Origin: Burkholderiales bacterium
Lineage (GTDB): Bacteria > Pseudomonadota > Gammaproteobacteria > Burkholderiales > Burkholderiaceae_C
Direction: 5' to 3'
NCBI GenBank assembly: GCA_947453625.1
Contig: CANGHK010000008.1
Span: 1-64,000 of the forward strand
Length of the DNA stretch: 64,000 nt
Positions within the stretch are counted from its first letter, which is position 1. Every line of letters begins with the position of its first letter. The position numbers and the translations under genes were made by a program. The notes under the pieces were generated by a model that had not been told where the DNA came from, made no database searches, and worked only from the letters and a program-made list of their open reading frames with translations. Shown one piece after another: positions 9,050 through 19,150 of the stretch.

Positions 9050-10591
9050 TCACCCTTGCGCGGCCACCCGCTCGAGGTTGGCATGCAACTTGTTCAGGGC
9101 CGCCAGGTAGGCCTTGGCCGACGCGACCACGATGTCGGGGTCGGCGCCGACGCCGTTGACCACCCGGCCACCCAATTGCAGCCGAACCGTCACCTCGCCC
9201 TGCGATTCCGTGCTGCCGCTGGTGATGGCGTTGACCGAATACAGCACCAATTCAGCGCCACTTTGCACCTGGGACTCGATCGCCTTCAGGCTGGCGTCGA
9301 CCGGTCCGTTGCCATCGCTCTCGGTGCTGTGCTCGACCTCACCGGCAGCAAACACCACCGCGGCCTGTGGCCGTTCGCCGGTCTCGGAGTGCTGGTTCAG
9401 CGACACCAGGCGGTAGAACTCGTGCTCGCGCGTCACGCTCTCGTCGCCAGCCAACGCGATGATGTCCTCGTCAAATATTTCGCTCTTGCGGTCGGCCAGA
9501 TCCTTGAAGCGGGCGAAGGCGGCGTTGATCTCGCCCTCGCTCTCCAACTCGATGCCGAGTTCGAGCAGGCGCTGCTTGAAGGCGTTGCGTCCCGACAGCT
9601 TGCCCAGCACGATCTTGTTGGCAGCCCAGCCCACGTCCTCCGCGCGCATGATCTCGTAGGTGTCGCGTGCCTTGAGCACGCCGTCCTGGTGAATGCCGCT
9701 GGCATGGGCAAAGGCGTTCGCGCCGACCACCGCCTTGTTGGGCTGCACGACGAAACCGGTGGTCTGGCTGACCATGCGGGATGCCGCGACGATCTGGCTG
9801 GCGTCGATCCCAACCTCCAACTGGAAATAGTCGCGCCGGGTCTTGAGCGCCATCACCACTTCTTCGAGCGAGCAGTTGCCGGCGCGCTCACCCAGGCCGT
9901 TGATCGTGCATTCGATCTGGCGCGCGCCGCCTATCATCACCCCGGCCAGCGAGTTGGCCACCGCCAGCCCCAGGTCGTTGTGGCAGTGCACGCTCCAGAC
10001 CGCCTTGTCGGAGTTGGGCACGCGTTCGCGAAGGTTGCGGATGAACTCGCCGTAGAGCTCGGGGATCGCATAGCCCACGGTGTCGGGAATGTTGAGGGTG
10101 GTCGCGCCCTCATTGATCACCGCCTCGAGCACCCGGCACAGGAAATCCGGGTCCGAGCGGTAGCCGTCCTCGGGGCTGAACTCGATGTCGCCGCACAGGT
10201 TGCGAGCAAATCGCACCGACAGCTTGGCCTGCTCGAACACCTGGTCGGGTGTCATGCGAAGCTTCTTGTCCATGTGCAGCGCACTGGTGGCGATGAAGGT
10301 GTGGATGCGCGAGCGCTGCGCACCGGCCAGCGCCTCGGCGGCGCGCGCGATGTCGCGGTCGTTGGCGCGCGCCAGCGAGCAGACGGTCGAGTCCTTGATG
10401 TGGTTGGCGATCGCCTTGACGGCCTCGAAGTCGCCGTTGCTCGACGCCGCGAAGCCGGCCTCGATGACGTCGACGCGCAGGCGCTCGAGCTGGCGGGCGA
10501 TGCGCAGCTTCTCGTCGCGCGTCATCGAGGCGCCGGGCGACTGCTCACCGTCGCGCAAGGTGGTGTCGAGAATGATCAGTTTGTCGGCCAT
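9050..10591 (-). CDS. leuA: 2-isopropylmalate synthase, classical LeuA (type 1)
   Basis: Condenses acetyl-CoA and 2-oxoisovalerate to 2-isopropylmalate, the first step specific to leucine. The 513-residue protein begins [18 protein letters not shown], the HMGL-like TIM barrel with the metal-binding Asp. The His pair region is [17 protein letters not shown]. The C-terminal allosteric LeuA dimer domain follows (about residues 390-505) and carries [18 protein letters not shown]. It starts 21 bases after the other leuA gene and is probably co-transcribed with it under the leucine attenuator upstream. Confidence 0.95.
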   Translation of the reverse strand: MADKLIILDTTLRDGEQSPGASMTRDEKLRIARQLERLRVDVIEAGFAASSNGDFEAVKAIANHIKDSTVCSLARANDRDIARAAEALAGAQRSRIHTFIATSALHMDKKLRMTPDQVFEQAKLSVRFARNLCGDIEFSPEDGYRSDPDFLCRVLEAVINEGATTLNIPDTVGYAIPELYGEFIRNLRERVPNSDKAVWSVHCHNDLGLAVANSLAGVMIGGARQIECTINGLGERAGNCSLEEVVMALKTRRDYFQLEVGIDASQIVAASRMVSQTTGFVVQPNKAVVGANAFAHASGIHQDGVLKARDTYEIMRAEDVGWAANKIVLGKLSGRNAFKQRLLELGIELESEGEINAAFARFKDLADRKSEIFDEDIIALAGDESVTREHEFYRLVSLNQHSETGERPQAAVVFAAGEVEHSTESDGNGPVDASLKAIESQVQSGAELVLYSVNAITSGSTESQGEVTVRLQLGGRVVNGVGADPDIVVASAKAYLAALNKLHANLERVAAQG

Positions 10592-10612
10592 GGTGGGTTC
10601 TCCTCTTGGGGG

Positions 10613-12310
10613 TCAGCCGGGGATTGCGACGACGGCAGCGGCGAGCGGGATAGCGCAGCGCAGCAGACCAGACAGCACGGCCTTCATCGACGCGGTGACG
10701 ATGTTGGCGTCTATGCCGACGCCGAACAGGGTGCGAGTGTCGCCGATGCGCAGTTCCAGGTAGGCCGCGGCACGCGCCTGGGCACCGCTGCCGATGGCAT
10801 GCTCATGGTAGTCCAGCACCTCGATCCGGCACCCGATGGCGCGCTGCAGGCCATCGACGAAAGCCTCGACCGGGCCACGCCCCTCGCCGTCAAGCGCGAT
10901 CACGTCGCCACCCGCGTCCAGTTGCACCGCCACCCGCACCGCGCCGTCGGCCGACTCCTCGATACGCTGGTGGGCGATGGCGGGCGCCCCCTCGCCCAGG
11001 CGGTAGGTGTCGGCAAAGATGGTCCAGATGTCGGCCGCCTGGAGTTCCTTGCCCTGCGCATCCATCACCGCCTGCACCGAGGACGAGAACTCGATCTGCA
11101 GCCGGCGCGGCAACTCCAGGCCATATTCGGATTCCAGCAGGTAGGTGATGCCACCCTTGCCCGACTGGCTATTGACGCGGATCACCGCGTCGTAGCTGCG
11201 GCCCAGGTCTTTCGGATCGATGGGCAGGTAGGGCATGTCCCAGATCTCTTCCTCGCGCCTTGCCGCAAAGGCTTTCTTGATCGCATCCTGGTGCGAGCCC
11301 GAGAACGAGGTGTAGACCAGGTCGCCGACATAGGGGTGGCGCGGGTGCACCGGCAACTGGTTGCAATGCTCGACGGTGCGGCGAATGCCGTCGATGTCGC
11401 TGAAATCCAGCCCAGGGTGCACGCCCTGGGTGTAGAGGTTGAGCGCCAGGTTGACCACGTCGACATTGCCGGTGCGCTCGCCATTGCCGAACAGGCAGCC
11501 CTCGATGCGGTCGCCGCCGGCCATCAGCGCCAGTTCGGCCGCCGCGGTGCCGGTGCCGCGGTCGTTGTGCGGGTGGATGGATAGCACGATCGCGTCGCGG
11601 CGATCGAGATGGCGGTGCATCCACTCGACCTGGTCGGCGAAGATGTTGGGCGTGCTGTGCTCCACCGTCGAAGGCAGGTTGATGATGCAGGGATGGGACG
11701 GCGTGGGCTGCCAGACCGCCGTCACCGCGTCGACCACCCGCTTGGCAAACGCCAGTTCGGTGCCCGAGAACATTTCGGGCGAATACTGAAACGTCCATTC
11801 GCAGCCGGGTTGGCGCAAGGCCTGGTCGCGCACCATCCTGGCATGGGTGGTGGCCAGGTCGACGATGCCGTCCTGGTCCAGCCCCAGCACCACCCGCCGC
11901 ATCACCGGCGCGGTGGCGTTGTACAGGTGGACGATGGCGCGTGGCGCCCCGACCAAGGCCTCGAAGGTGCGTTCGATCAGCGCCTGCCGCGCCTGGGTCA
12001 GCACCTGGATCGTCACATCGGCAGGGATCAGGCTGCGCTCGATCAGCAACCTGACGAAATCGAAGTCTGCCTGCGACGCCGACGGGAAACCCACTTCGAT
12101 TTCCTTGAAGCCGATGCGCACCAGCGCCTCGAACAACTTGAGCTTGCGCGCCGGGTCCATCGGCTCGATCAGCGCCTGGTTGCCGTCACGCAGGTCGACG
12201 CTGCACCACAGGGGCGGGCGGGTCAGCACCGCATCGGGCCAGCGGCGGTCGATCAGGCCGACCGGCGCGACGGGGCGGTACTTGGTGGCGGGTTGGTCGA
12301 GCATGGGCAT
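10613..12310 (-). CDS. leuA2: 2-isopropylmalate synthase, long (type 2, LeuA2-like)
   Basis: A second, distinct isopropylmalate synthase of 565 residues. It belongs to the long form seen in actinobacteria and some proteobacteria: N-terminal extension [17 protein letters not shown], then the barrel with [18 protein letters not shown] and the metal-site [15 protein letters not shown]. The C-terminal LeuA dimer/regulatory domain includes [20 protein letters not shown]. It is the first structural gene behind the leucine leader and attenuator. The pair with the classical LeuA suggests isozymes with different leucine feedback. Start ATG at 12310; a second ATG two codons later is equally possible. 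Confidence 0.92.
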   Translation of the reverse strand: MPMLDQPATKYRPVAPVGLIDRRWPDAVLTRPPLWCSVDLRDGNQALIEPMDPARKLKLFEALVRIGFKEIEVGFPSASQADFDFVRLLIERSLIPADVTIQVLTQARQALIERTFEALVGAPRAIVHLYNATAPVMRRVVLGLDQDGIVDLATTHARMVRDQALRQPGCEWTFQYSPEMFSGTELAFAKRVVDAVTAVWQPTPSHPCIINLPSTVEHSTPNIFADQVEWMHRHLDRRDAIVLSIHPHNDRGTGTAAAELALMAGGDRIEGCLFGNGERTGNVDVVNLALNLYTQGVHPGLDFSDIDGIRRTVEHCNQLPVHPRHPYVGDLVYTSFSGSHQDAIKKAFAARREEEIWDMPYLPIDPKDLGRSYDAVIRVNSQSGKGGITYLLESEYGLELPRRLQIEFSSSVQAVMDAQGKELQAADIWTIFADTYRLGEGAPAIAHQRIEESADGAVRVAVQLDAGGDVIALDGEGRGPVEAFVDGLQRAIGCRIEVLDYHEHAIGSGAQARAAAYLELRIGDTRTLFGVGIDANIVTASMKAVLSGLLRCAIPLAAAVVAIPG

Positions 12311-12376
12311 GAAACTCTCCGGGGGTTGGTCTGCACCGCATCGGATGGGTGTCCGGATTGAGACCCGGAAATGGAA

Positions 12377-12407
12377 ACGGCCCGCTGCGTTGCGCTGGGC
12401 GGGCCGT
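12377..12407 (-). terminator. Leucine-operon attenuator hairpin
   Basis: A perfect 9-bp inverted repeat, ACGGCCCGC (12377-12385) and GCGGGCCGT (12399-12407), with a 13-base loop. On the minus strand it is followed by TTTCCATTTCC, a T-rich stretch. It lies 27 bases past the stop codon of the leader peptide and 66 bases before leuA2, the place expected of the terminator arm of an attenuator. Confidence 0.75.
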
Positions 12408-12434
12408 CGATCCGAAACAGTGAGACGTGGATGG

Positions 12435-12491
12435 TCAGCGCGCCAGATGCACCTGTCCTAGTAGCGTGAGCGGGGCTGAACGAAACGTCAT
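12435..12491 (-). CDS. leuL: Leucine leader peptide, 18 aa
   Basis: Short frame reading [18 protein letters not shown], from ATG at 12491 to TGA at 12435. Four of 18 codons are leucine: CTC, CTA, CTA and CTG. The tandem CTA pair is striking because CTA is avoided in the high-GC genes around it. Stalling of a ribosome at these codons when leucyl-tRNA is short would let the downstream mRNA refold and prevent the attenuator hairpin from forming. This is the classical design of leu operon control. No Shine-Dalgarno sequence precedes the ATG, in keeping with a leaderless start (see the promoter). Confidence 0.8.
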   Translation of the reverse strand: MTFRSAPLTLLGQVHLAR

Positions 12492-12499
12492 GGGCTGCG

Positions 12500-12526
12500 A
12501 ATGTAACACGCGATGACAAGCGTCAA
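12500..12526 (-). promoter_or_regulatory. Promoter of the leu leader and leuA genes
   Basis: On the minus strand TTGACG (12526 to 12521), a 15-base spacer and TACATT (12505 to 12500), the latter preceded by TGT, which makes an extended -10 (TGnTACATT). The pssA stop codon TGA sits inside the -35 box. Transcription would start within a few bases of the leader ATG at 12491. The 15-base spacing is short, so the extended -10 would have to compensate. Confidence 0.55.
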
Positions 12527-13365
12527 TGCAGGCCGCGCTCGTCGGGATCGTCGGTGGACGTGGCAATCACGCTGACCGGCGTGCCCTTCATGCGGCGGTA
12601 GATGTACATGCCATAGCCCGACAGGCCATAGAGGATGAACAGCCCGAACAGCATGCCGGGCACATGCAGGTTGATCAAGGCCAGGCCCAGCGCGATGGCC
12701 ACGATGACGACGAAGGGCACCGAGCGCTTGGCGCCGAAGTCCTTGAAACTGTAGAAGGGCACGTTGGTGACCATCGTCAGGCCCGCGAACAAGGTCAGCG
12801 CGAACGTGGTCCAGACCAGCCAGGGGATGTCGCGTATGCCTTCGCGAAAACCCGCGTCGTCCATGATCCAGATGAAGCCCGCCACCAGCGCCGCCCCGGC
12901 CGGGCTGGGCAGGCCCTGGAAGAAGCGCTTGTCGACCACGCCGATGTTGGTGTTGAAGCGCGCCAGGCGCAGCGCGGCACAGGCGCAGTAGATGAAGGCT
13001 GCCGCCCAGCCCAGCTTGCCAAGCCCTTTCAACGCCCATTCATAGACGATCAGCGCCGGCGCGGCGCCGAAACTCACCATGTCTGACAGGCTGTCCATCT
13101 GCTCGCCGAACGCGCTCTGGGTGTTGGTCATGCGGGCCACCCTGCCGTCCAGGCTGTCGAGCACCATCGCGCAGAAGACGCCAATTGCCGCCTGGTCGAA
13201 GCGGCCGTTCATCGCCATCACCACGGCGTAGAAACCACCGAACAAGGCGGCCAGCGTGAACAGGTTGGGCAGGACGTAAATGCCCTTGCGGCGCCGCCGC
13301 TGCGGCAACTCGGGTGCGTCGACGTCATCGACAGGGTCCAGGGGTTCGATCATGGGCCCGAGCAT
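12523..13365 (-). CDS. pssA: CDP-diacylglycerol--serine O-phosphatidyltransferase
   Basis: Integral membrane enzyme that makes phosphatidylserine, the precursor of phosphatidylethanolamine. 280 residues with several hydrophobic helices. The CDP-alcohol phosphatidyltransferase signature is complete in DSLDGRVARMTN followed by FGEQMDSLSD. ATG at 13365 is chosen because AAGGGGAG stands nine bases before it; the next ATG at 13353 has no such site. Position between ilvC and leuA is a conserved betaproteobacterial arrangement. An intrinsic terminator just upstream (13384-13405) suggests it has its own promoter. Confidence 0.92.
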   Translation of the reverse strand: MLGPMIEPLDPVDDVDAPELPQRRRRKGIYVLPNLFTLAALFGGFYAVVMAMNGRFDQAAIGVFCAMVLDSLDGRVARMTNTQSAFGEQMDSLSDMVSFGAAPALIVYEWALKGLGKLGWAAAFIYCACAALRLARFNTNIGVVDKRFFQGLPSPAGAALVAGFIWIMDDAGFREGIRDIPWLVWTTFALTLFAGLTMVTNVPFYSFKDFGAKRSVPFVVIVAIALGLALINLHVPGMLFGLFILYGLSGYGMYIYRRMKGTPVSVIATSTDDPDERGLH

Positions 13366-13383
13366 AACGCAGCGCTCCCCTTG

Positions 13384-13405
13384 AAAAAGGCCGCACGCGG
13401 CGGCC
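13384..13405 (-). terminator. Intrinsic terminator of the ilv operon
   Basis: On the minus strand GGCCGC, a 5-base loop and GCGGCC (13405 to 13389) run directly into TTTTT (13388 to 13384). A short but textbook hairpin plus T-run, located between the second copy of the ilvC 3' end and pssA. Confidence 0.7.
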
Positions 13406-13424
13406 CTTGCTGGCGGGAGAAGAC

Positions 13425-13473
13425 GCTCAGTTGCGGCTCTTGTCGACCAGCTTGTTGGCCTTGATCCACGGCA
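13425..13473 (-). repeat. Second copy of the last 49 bases of ilvC (direct repeat B)
   Basis: This 49-base stretch repeats 13565-13613 with one mismatch (c at 13460 against t at 13600). On the minus strand it could encode the ilvC C-terminus [13 protein letters not shown] followed by TGA, but it has no start and no upstream gene body, so it is a non-coding remnant. Confidence 0.9.
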
Positions 13474-13564
13474 GTTCACAACGAATGAGCCGCCTGCCAC
13501 TGCTGGCAGGCGGCCGTCTTGAACGGGTCCGCGCCTGCCAGCGCGGGGCTGCCGTTCAAGGCTT
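13474..13564. repeat. Palindrome-rich 91-bp insert between the two ilvC ends
   Basis: The stretch between the direct repeats holds two strong inverted repeats. One is GCCGCCTGCCA (13489-13499) with TGGCAGGCGGC (13504-13514), a perfect 11-bp stem with a 4-base loop. The other is CTTGAACGG (13518-13526) with CCGTTCAAG (13552-13560), enclosing CCGCG/CGCGG. It may be a small mobile palindromic element or a product of an error-prone duplication; no transposase is present. Confidence 0.75.
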
Positions 13565-15119
<1,555 letters not shown>

Positions 15120-15286
15120 GTCTTGTCCTTGTTCAGCCGGGTTCTTCGGCGGCGGCGGCGGTAAGCGCCTGGCCTTGACCCCGCGAATCAGAATTCTTGG
15201 ATCGGAAGGTCCGGCGCTATGCCGCCAGTCGGTGGTCCGCTGCGCCGACCGCGGTAACGGCAGGCGCCCGGACCGCCTTCAAACGG

Positions 15287-17080
15287 TCACAGGTCCTCGG
15301 ACCCCAGCAGCATCTCGCTGATGCCCTTGCCCGCCTGCACCATCGGCCAGACGTTCTCGGTCGGGTCGGTGCGCACGTCGAGGAACACGGTGCGGTCCTT
15401 CAGGCGGAGCATCTCGCGCAGCGCCGGCTCGACCTCGGACGGCTTCTCGATCTTCAGGCCGATGTGGCCGTAGGCTTCGGCAAGCTTGACGAAATCGGGC
15501 AGCGCTTCCATGTAGCTGTGCGAGTAGCGGCCGCCGTAGTCGATCTGCTGCCACTGCCTGACCATGCCCAGGTAGAGGTTGTTCAGCGCGATGATCTTGA
15601 CCGGCGTCCGGTACTGCTGGCAGGTCGACAGTTCCTGGATGTTCATCTGGATCGAGCCGTCGCCGGTGATGCAGAACACCTCGGACTCGGGCTTGGCCAG
15701 CTTGATGCCCATCGCGTAAGGCAGGCCCACGCCCATCGTGCCCAGGCCGCCGGAATTGATCCAGCGCCGCGGCTCTTCGAAGCGGTAGTACTGCGCCGCC
15801 CACATCTGGTGCTGGCCCACATCGCTGGTGATGTAGGTGTCGACGTCACGCGTCAACTCGCACAGCGTCTGCACCACGAACTGCGGCTTGATCAACTCGT
15901 CGCTGGTCTTGAAGGCCAGGCAGTCGCGCTTGCGCCACTCGTTGATCTGGCCCCACCAGGACGACAGCGCCGAGACCTCGGGCCGCGATTGCGACTCCTT
16001 GACGTAGGCGATCATCTCCAGCAACACGTCCTTGGTGTCGCCAACGATGGGGATGTCGACCTTGACCCGCTTGGAGATCGACGACGGGTCGATGTCGACA
16101 TGGATGATCTTGCGCTCGACCGAGGCGAAGTGCTTGGGATTGCCGATCACCCGGTCGTCGAAACGCGCACCGACGGCCAGCAGCACGTCGCAGTGCTGCA
16201 TCGTCATGTTGGCTTCGTAGGTGCCGTGCATGCCCAGCATGCCCAGGAACTTCGGGTCGGACGAGGGCATCGCCCCCAGGCCCATCAGCGTGTTGGTGCA
16301 GGGAAACCCCAGCAGCGCGGCCAGTTCACGCAGCTCGGCCGAGGCGTTGCCCAGGATCACGCCGCCGCCGGTGTAGATGTAGGGCCGCTTGGCCGCCAGC
16401 AGCAACTGCATGGCCTTGCGGATCTGCCCGCCATGGCCCTTCTTGACCGGGTTGTACGAGCGCATCTCGACCTTGTCCGGGTAGACGAAGGCGCAGGTCT
16501 TGAGTGAAACATCCTTGGGGATGTCGACCACCACCGGGCCGGGGCGGCCGGTGCGAGCGATGTGGAAAGCTTTCTTCAGCGTCAGCGCCAGGTCGCGCAC
16601 ATCCTTGACCAGAAAGTTGTGCTTGACGATGGGGCGGGTGATGCCCACGGTGTCGCATTCCTGGAACGCGTCGAGGCCTATCGCCGGCGTCGGCACCTGC
16701 CCGGTGATGATCACCATCGGGATCGAATCCATGTAGGCGGTGGCGATGCCGGTGATCGCATTCGTCACGCCCGGACCGCTGGTCACCAGCGCCACGCCGA
16801 CCTCGCCAGTGGCACGTGCGTAGCCATCCGCGGCATGCACGGCGGCCTGTTCATGGCGCACCAGCACATGCTCGATCGTCTGCTGCTTGTACAGCGCGTC
16901 GTAGATGTAGAGCACAGCCCCGCCGGGGTAGCCCCACATGAACTTGACGTTCTCGGACTGCAGGCAGCGAACCAGGATCTCGGAACCATTGGGCTCCGAA
17001 GCGGGTGATGCGGGGGAGGCGGTTGGGACGTTAGCCTGTGCCGGCACGGCACGCTTGACATCCGCGGGAGACATGTCCAT
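15287..17080 (-). CDS. ilvB: Acetolactate synthase large (catalytic) subunit
   Basis: Thiamine-diphosphate enzyme that joins two pyruvates, or pyruvate and 2-oxobutyrate. 597 residues. The N-terminal ThDP PYR domain has the catalytic Glu in VLVRHEQAAVHAADGYARA, the central FAD/TPP domain follows, and the C-terminal PP domain has the ThDP-metal motif ITGDGSIQMN ending at LNN. A 25-residue Ala/Pro-rich stretch precedes the fold. The start at 17080 has AGAGG six bases upstream. The upstream region contains a possible leader (see 17174-17202). Confidence 0.96.
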   Translation of the reverse strand: MDMSPADVKRAVPAQANVPTASPASPASEPNGSEILVRCLQSENVKFMWGYPGGAVLYIYDALYKQQTIEHVLVRHEQAAVHAADGYARATGEVGVALVTSGPGVTNAITGIATAYMDSIPMVIITGQVPTPAIGLDAFQECDTVGITRPIVKHNFLVKDVRDLALTLKKAFHIARTGRPGPVVVDIPKDVSLKTCAFVYPDKVEMRSYNPVKKGHGGQIRKAMQLLLAAKRPYIYTGGGVILGNASAELRELAALLGFPCTNTLMGLGAMPSSDPKFLGMLGMHGTYEANMTMQHCDVLLAVGARFDDRVIGNPKHFASVERKIIHVDIDPSSISKRVKVDIPIVGDTKDVLLEMIAYVKESQSRPEVSALSSWWGQINEWRKRDCLAFKTSDELIKPQFVVQTLCELTRDVDTYITSDVGQHQMWAAQYYRFEEPRRWINSGGLGTMGVGLPYAMGIKLAKPESEVFCITGDGSIQMNIQELSTCQQYRTPVKIIALNNLYLGMVRQWQQIDYGGRYSHSYMEALPDFVKLAEAYGHIGLKIEKPSEVEPALREMLRLKDRTVFLDVRTDPTENVWPMVQAGKGISEMLLGSEDL

Positions 17081-17173
17081 TCAAAACCTCTGTGAATTTC
17101 TCTGACGAAAATCCATCGGTGCGCCTTCTCGCGCCCTTGTGAGGCGGATGCGGGGCCAGGGAGATCGAAAACG

Positions 17174-17202
17174 CGAAGCCCCCTCGGGTGGGCGGGCTCG
17201 CT
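17174..17202 (-). promoter_or_regulatory. Possible attenuator-like hairpin upstream of ilvB
   Basis: On the minus strand GCGAGCCC and GGGGCTTCGC can pair with a one-base bulge and are followed by GTTTTCG. A short open frame starting ATGCTGCTTCGC at 17234 covers the region. It has only two leading leucines and no run of Ile/Val/Leu codons, so amino-acid attenuation is not clear. The AATAAT at about 17233-17238 could be a -10 box. Confidence 0.35.
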
Positions 17203-17346
17203 TCAGACCGGTGACGCTTTGTGCGAAGCAGCATTATTGCACCAGTTCAGGACCGTCCCGGGCGCCGGAGCGGTGCATGCGCAACGGGATGCCATAATCA
17301 ATAGCTGATTCGGACCGCCGCGCCAAACCGTGCAGCGGCGCAAGTC

Positions 17347-17913
17347 TTGGCGAGCGACAAAGAACTATCGGATTTCCTCAAGAGCGTCGAGAAGCGGGCC
17401 TTCAAGCGCACTGTGTACGCAGTGCGTGACGACGACGCTGCTCTCGACGTCGTGCAGGACTCGATGATCCGCTTGGCCGACAAGTACGCTGACCGGCCTG
17501 CTGCTGAACTGCCGCTGCTGTTCCAGCGCATCCTGTCCAACGCCACGATGGACTGGTTCCGGCGCCAGAAAGTACGCAAAGCGGTGCTGCAGAACATGTC
17601 GGACTTCGACGTGGATGGCGGTGACGGTGAATTCGACCTGCTCGAGAGCCTGGAATCGGCCGAAGGCATGCTGGGCGCCGAAAGCGCTGCCGACACGGTA
17701 TCCCGGTCACAGATCTTGCTTGTGATCGAAGCGCAGGTGGCTGAATTGCCTGCGCGTCAACGGGAAGCCTTCTTGCTGCGTTATTGGGAGGAGCTTGACG
17801 TTGCCGAAACGGCCACGGTCATGGGTTGCTCGGAGGGCAGTGTGAAGACACATTGCTCCCGCGCCGTTCACGCCTTGGCCAAGGCACTTCGAACCAAGGG
17901 AATCGCGCCGTGA
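17347..17913 (+). CDS. ECF-type RNA polymerase sigma factor
   Basis: Directs RNA polymerase to its own promoter set. 188 residues with region 2 near FKRTVYAVRDDDAALDVVQD (about residues 19-38, DNA melting part SNATMDWFRRQK) and region 4 with ELPARQREAFLLRYWEELDV and a helix-turn-helix VAETATVMGCSEGSVKTHCS. The start is TTG at 17347; an in-frame TAG at 17302 limits any extension and no ATG lies between. Its stop overlaps the next start (GTGA), and four more genes follow in an overlapping chain. Such neighbours often include the anti-sigma factor, here most likely the DUF3619 protein. Confidence 0.88.
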   Translation: MASDKELSDFLKSVEKRAFKRTVYAVRDDDAALDVVQDSMIRLADKYADRPAAELPLLFQRILSNATMDWFRRQKVRKAVLQNMSDFDVDGGDGEFDLLESLESAEGMLGAESAADTVSRSQILLVIEAQVAELPARQREAFLLRYWEELDVAETATVMGCSEGSVKTHCSRAVHALAKALRTKGIAP

Positions 17914-18371
17914 ACACAAACAATCCATCGCTTCTGGCGCTGCAGGTGCCTCGCCATACCGATTCAATCGAGGGTCAGGTGGCATTGCGCATCGCCGCGC
18001 ACCTGAACCGGGGTTCCGAGTCCCTGCCGCACGACATCAGCGAGCGCCTGCGCTTCGGTCGAGAGCGCGCGCTGGCGCTGGCCTTGCAGCAGCGTCGGAA
18101 AGCAAGCACCGTGGTGGTGGCTCATGCGGTGGGCCTGTCCGGTCGCGCCGCCGTACTGGGCGGGCCACCTTCAGTCTGGCTGCGACTGGCATCAGCCCTG
18201 CCACTGGTGGTGCTGGTGGCCGGTTTGGTGCTGATCCAGCATCACCATGATTTCGAGCAGATCACCGCGGCAGCCGAGATCGACAGCGCCTTGCTGGCCG
18301 ATGAGTTGCCGCCGGCCGCCTATGGCGACCCGGGTTTCTCGGAGTTCCTGCGCAGCGCCGAAGCGCCCTGA
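17910..18371 (+). CDS. DUF3619 family membrane protein, candidate anti-sigma factor
   Basis: 153 residues from GTG at 17910, overlapping the sigma-factor stop. The N-terminal about 85 residues are soluble and charged (HDISERLRFGRERALALALQQRRK). One transmembrane helix follows (WLRLASALPLVVLVAGLVLI, about residues 89-108), then a short, acidic C-terminal tail on the far side. Size, topology and position right after an ECF sigma gene are those of single-pass anti-sigma factors. No zinc motif of the ZAS type is present, so the sigma-binding mode would be different. Family known only as a domain of unknown function; the role is inference. Confidence 0.8.
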   Translation: MNTNNPSLLALQVPRHTDSIEGQVALRIAAHLNRGSESLPHDISERLRFGRERALALALQQRRKASTVVVAHAVGLSGRAAVLGGPPSVWLRLASALPLVVLVAGLVLIQHHHDFEQITAAAEIDSALLADELPPAAYGDPGFSEFLRSAEAP

Positions 18372-18385
18372 GGGCGGAAACCGCA

Positions 18386-19150
18386 GTGACTTTGCGTTCC
18401 CGGTTCGGATCATTTCTGGCAACTTCCTGGGCAGTGCTCGCCTGCTTGGTCAGTGACGGGGTAATGGCGCAGGTCTCATCGACTGCCGACCGCGCCTACA
18501 GCCCGGCTGCGCGAGCCGCTGCCGGCGGCACGGCTTGGGCTAAATTGACGTCGCAACAACGTCAGATACTGAGCCCGCTGGAACGGGACTGGGCCAGCCT
18601 CGACGCTTCGCGCAAGTCCAAATGGCTGGAGGTGGCGACCCGCTTCCCGACCCTGCCGGTGGCCGACCAGCAACGGGTGCAGCAGCGCATGGCCGAATGG
18701 GCCCGAATGACTCCGGCCGAGCGGGGACGTGCAAGGCTGTCGTTCCAGGAGTCCAAGCAGTTCTCGAACGAGCAGAAGCAGGCCCGCTGGGAGGCCTACC
18801 AGGCGCTGCCAGACGACCAACGTCGGGCCTTGGCCAACCGCAGCCTGCCGCCTGACAACCTGCCGCGTGCGTCCAGCGCCATCACTAGGGCGCCGACCGC
18901 TGTACCGCCTCGATCGAGCGCCACCTCGCGTTCCAGTGCATCGGCTCCTGCAGCCAAGCCGGTCGCACCCACCTTGGTGCAGGCTGAACCGGGCGCCACG
19001 ACGACCCTGATGACCGTCACCGCCGAGCCGCCGGCCCACCACCGGCCGGGTCAGCCCAAGATCGCGGCTCAACCGGGTCAGGTGAACAGCAGCACATTGC
19101 TGCCGCAGAGCGGGCCCCAGGCCGCCGCGTCGTCGACGCAATCGCCATGA
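18386..19150 (+). CDS. DUF3106 family exported protein
   Basis: 254 residues from GTG at 18386 with an N-terminal signal peptide (FLATSWAVLACLVSDGVMAQ). The DUF3106 core, about residues 48-150, is helical and rich in Trp, Arg and Gln, with repeated patterns like LSPLERDWASLDASRKSKW and WARMTPAERGRARLSF. The C-terminal 100 residues are low-complexity Ala/Pro/Thr, likely unstructured. The repeated LTPxER/xxxRxxW pattern recalls periplasmic Spy/CpxP-like sensors in style, but I see no direct homology. Its stop overlaps the RDD gene start (ATGA). Confidence 0.82.
   Translation: MTLRSRFGSFLATSWAVLACLVSDGVMAQVSSTADRAYSPAARAAAGGTAWAKLTSQQRQILSPLERDWASLDASRKSKWLEVATRFPTLPVADQQRVQQRMAEWARMTPAERGRARLSFQESKQFSNEQKQARWEAYQALPDDQRRALANRSLPPDNLPRASSAITRAPTAVPPRSSATSRSSASAPAAKPVAPTLVQAEPGATTTLMTVTAEPPAHHRPGQPKIAAQPGQVNSSTLLPQSGPQAAASSTQSP

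Noticed and set aside
9026-11584. Long plus-strand open frame of 852 codons opposite the two leuA genes
   Set aside because: Antisense shadow of two well-supported enzymes; sequence is His/Asp/Arg/Gln-rich without any fold pattern, typical of high-GC mirror frames.
17031-17234. 67-codon frame covering the ilvB upstream region as a leader gene
   Set aside because: It runs through the ilvB start and lacks a run of Ile/Val/Leu codons; only its first codons and the hairpin were kept as a weak regulatory call.
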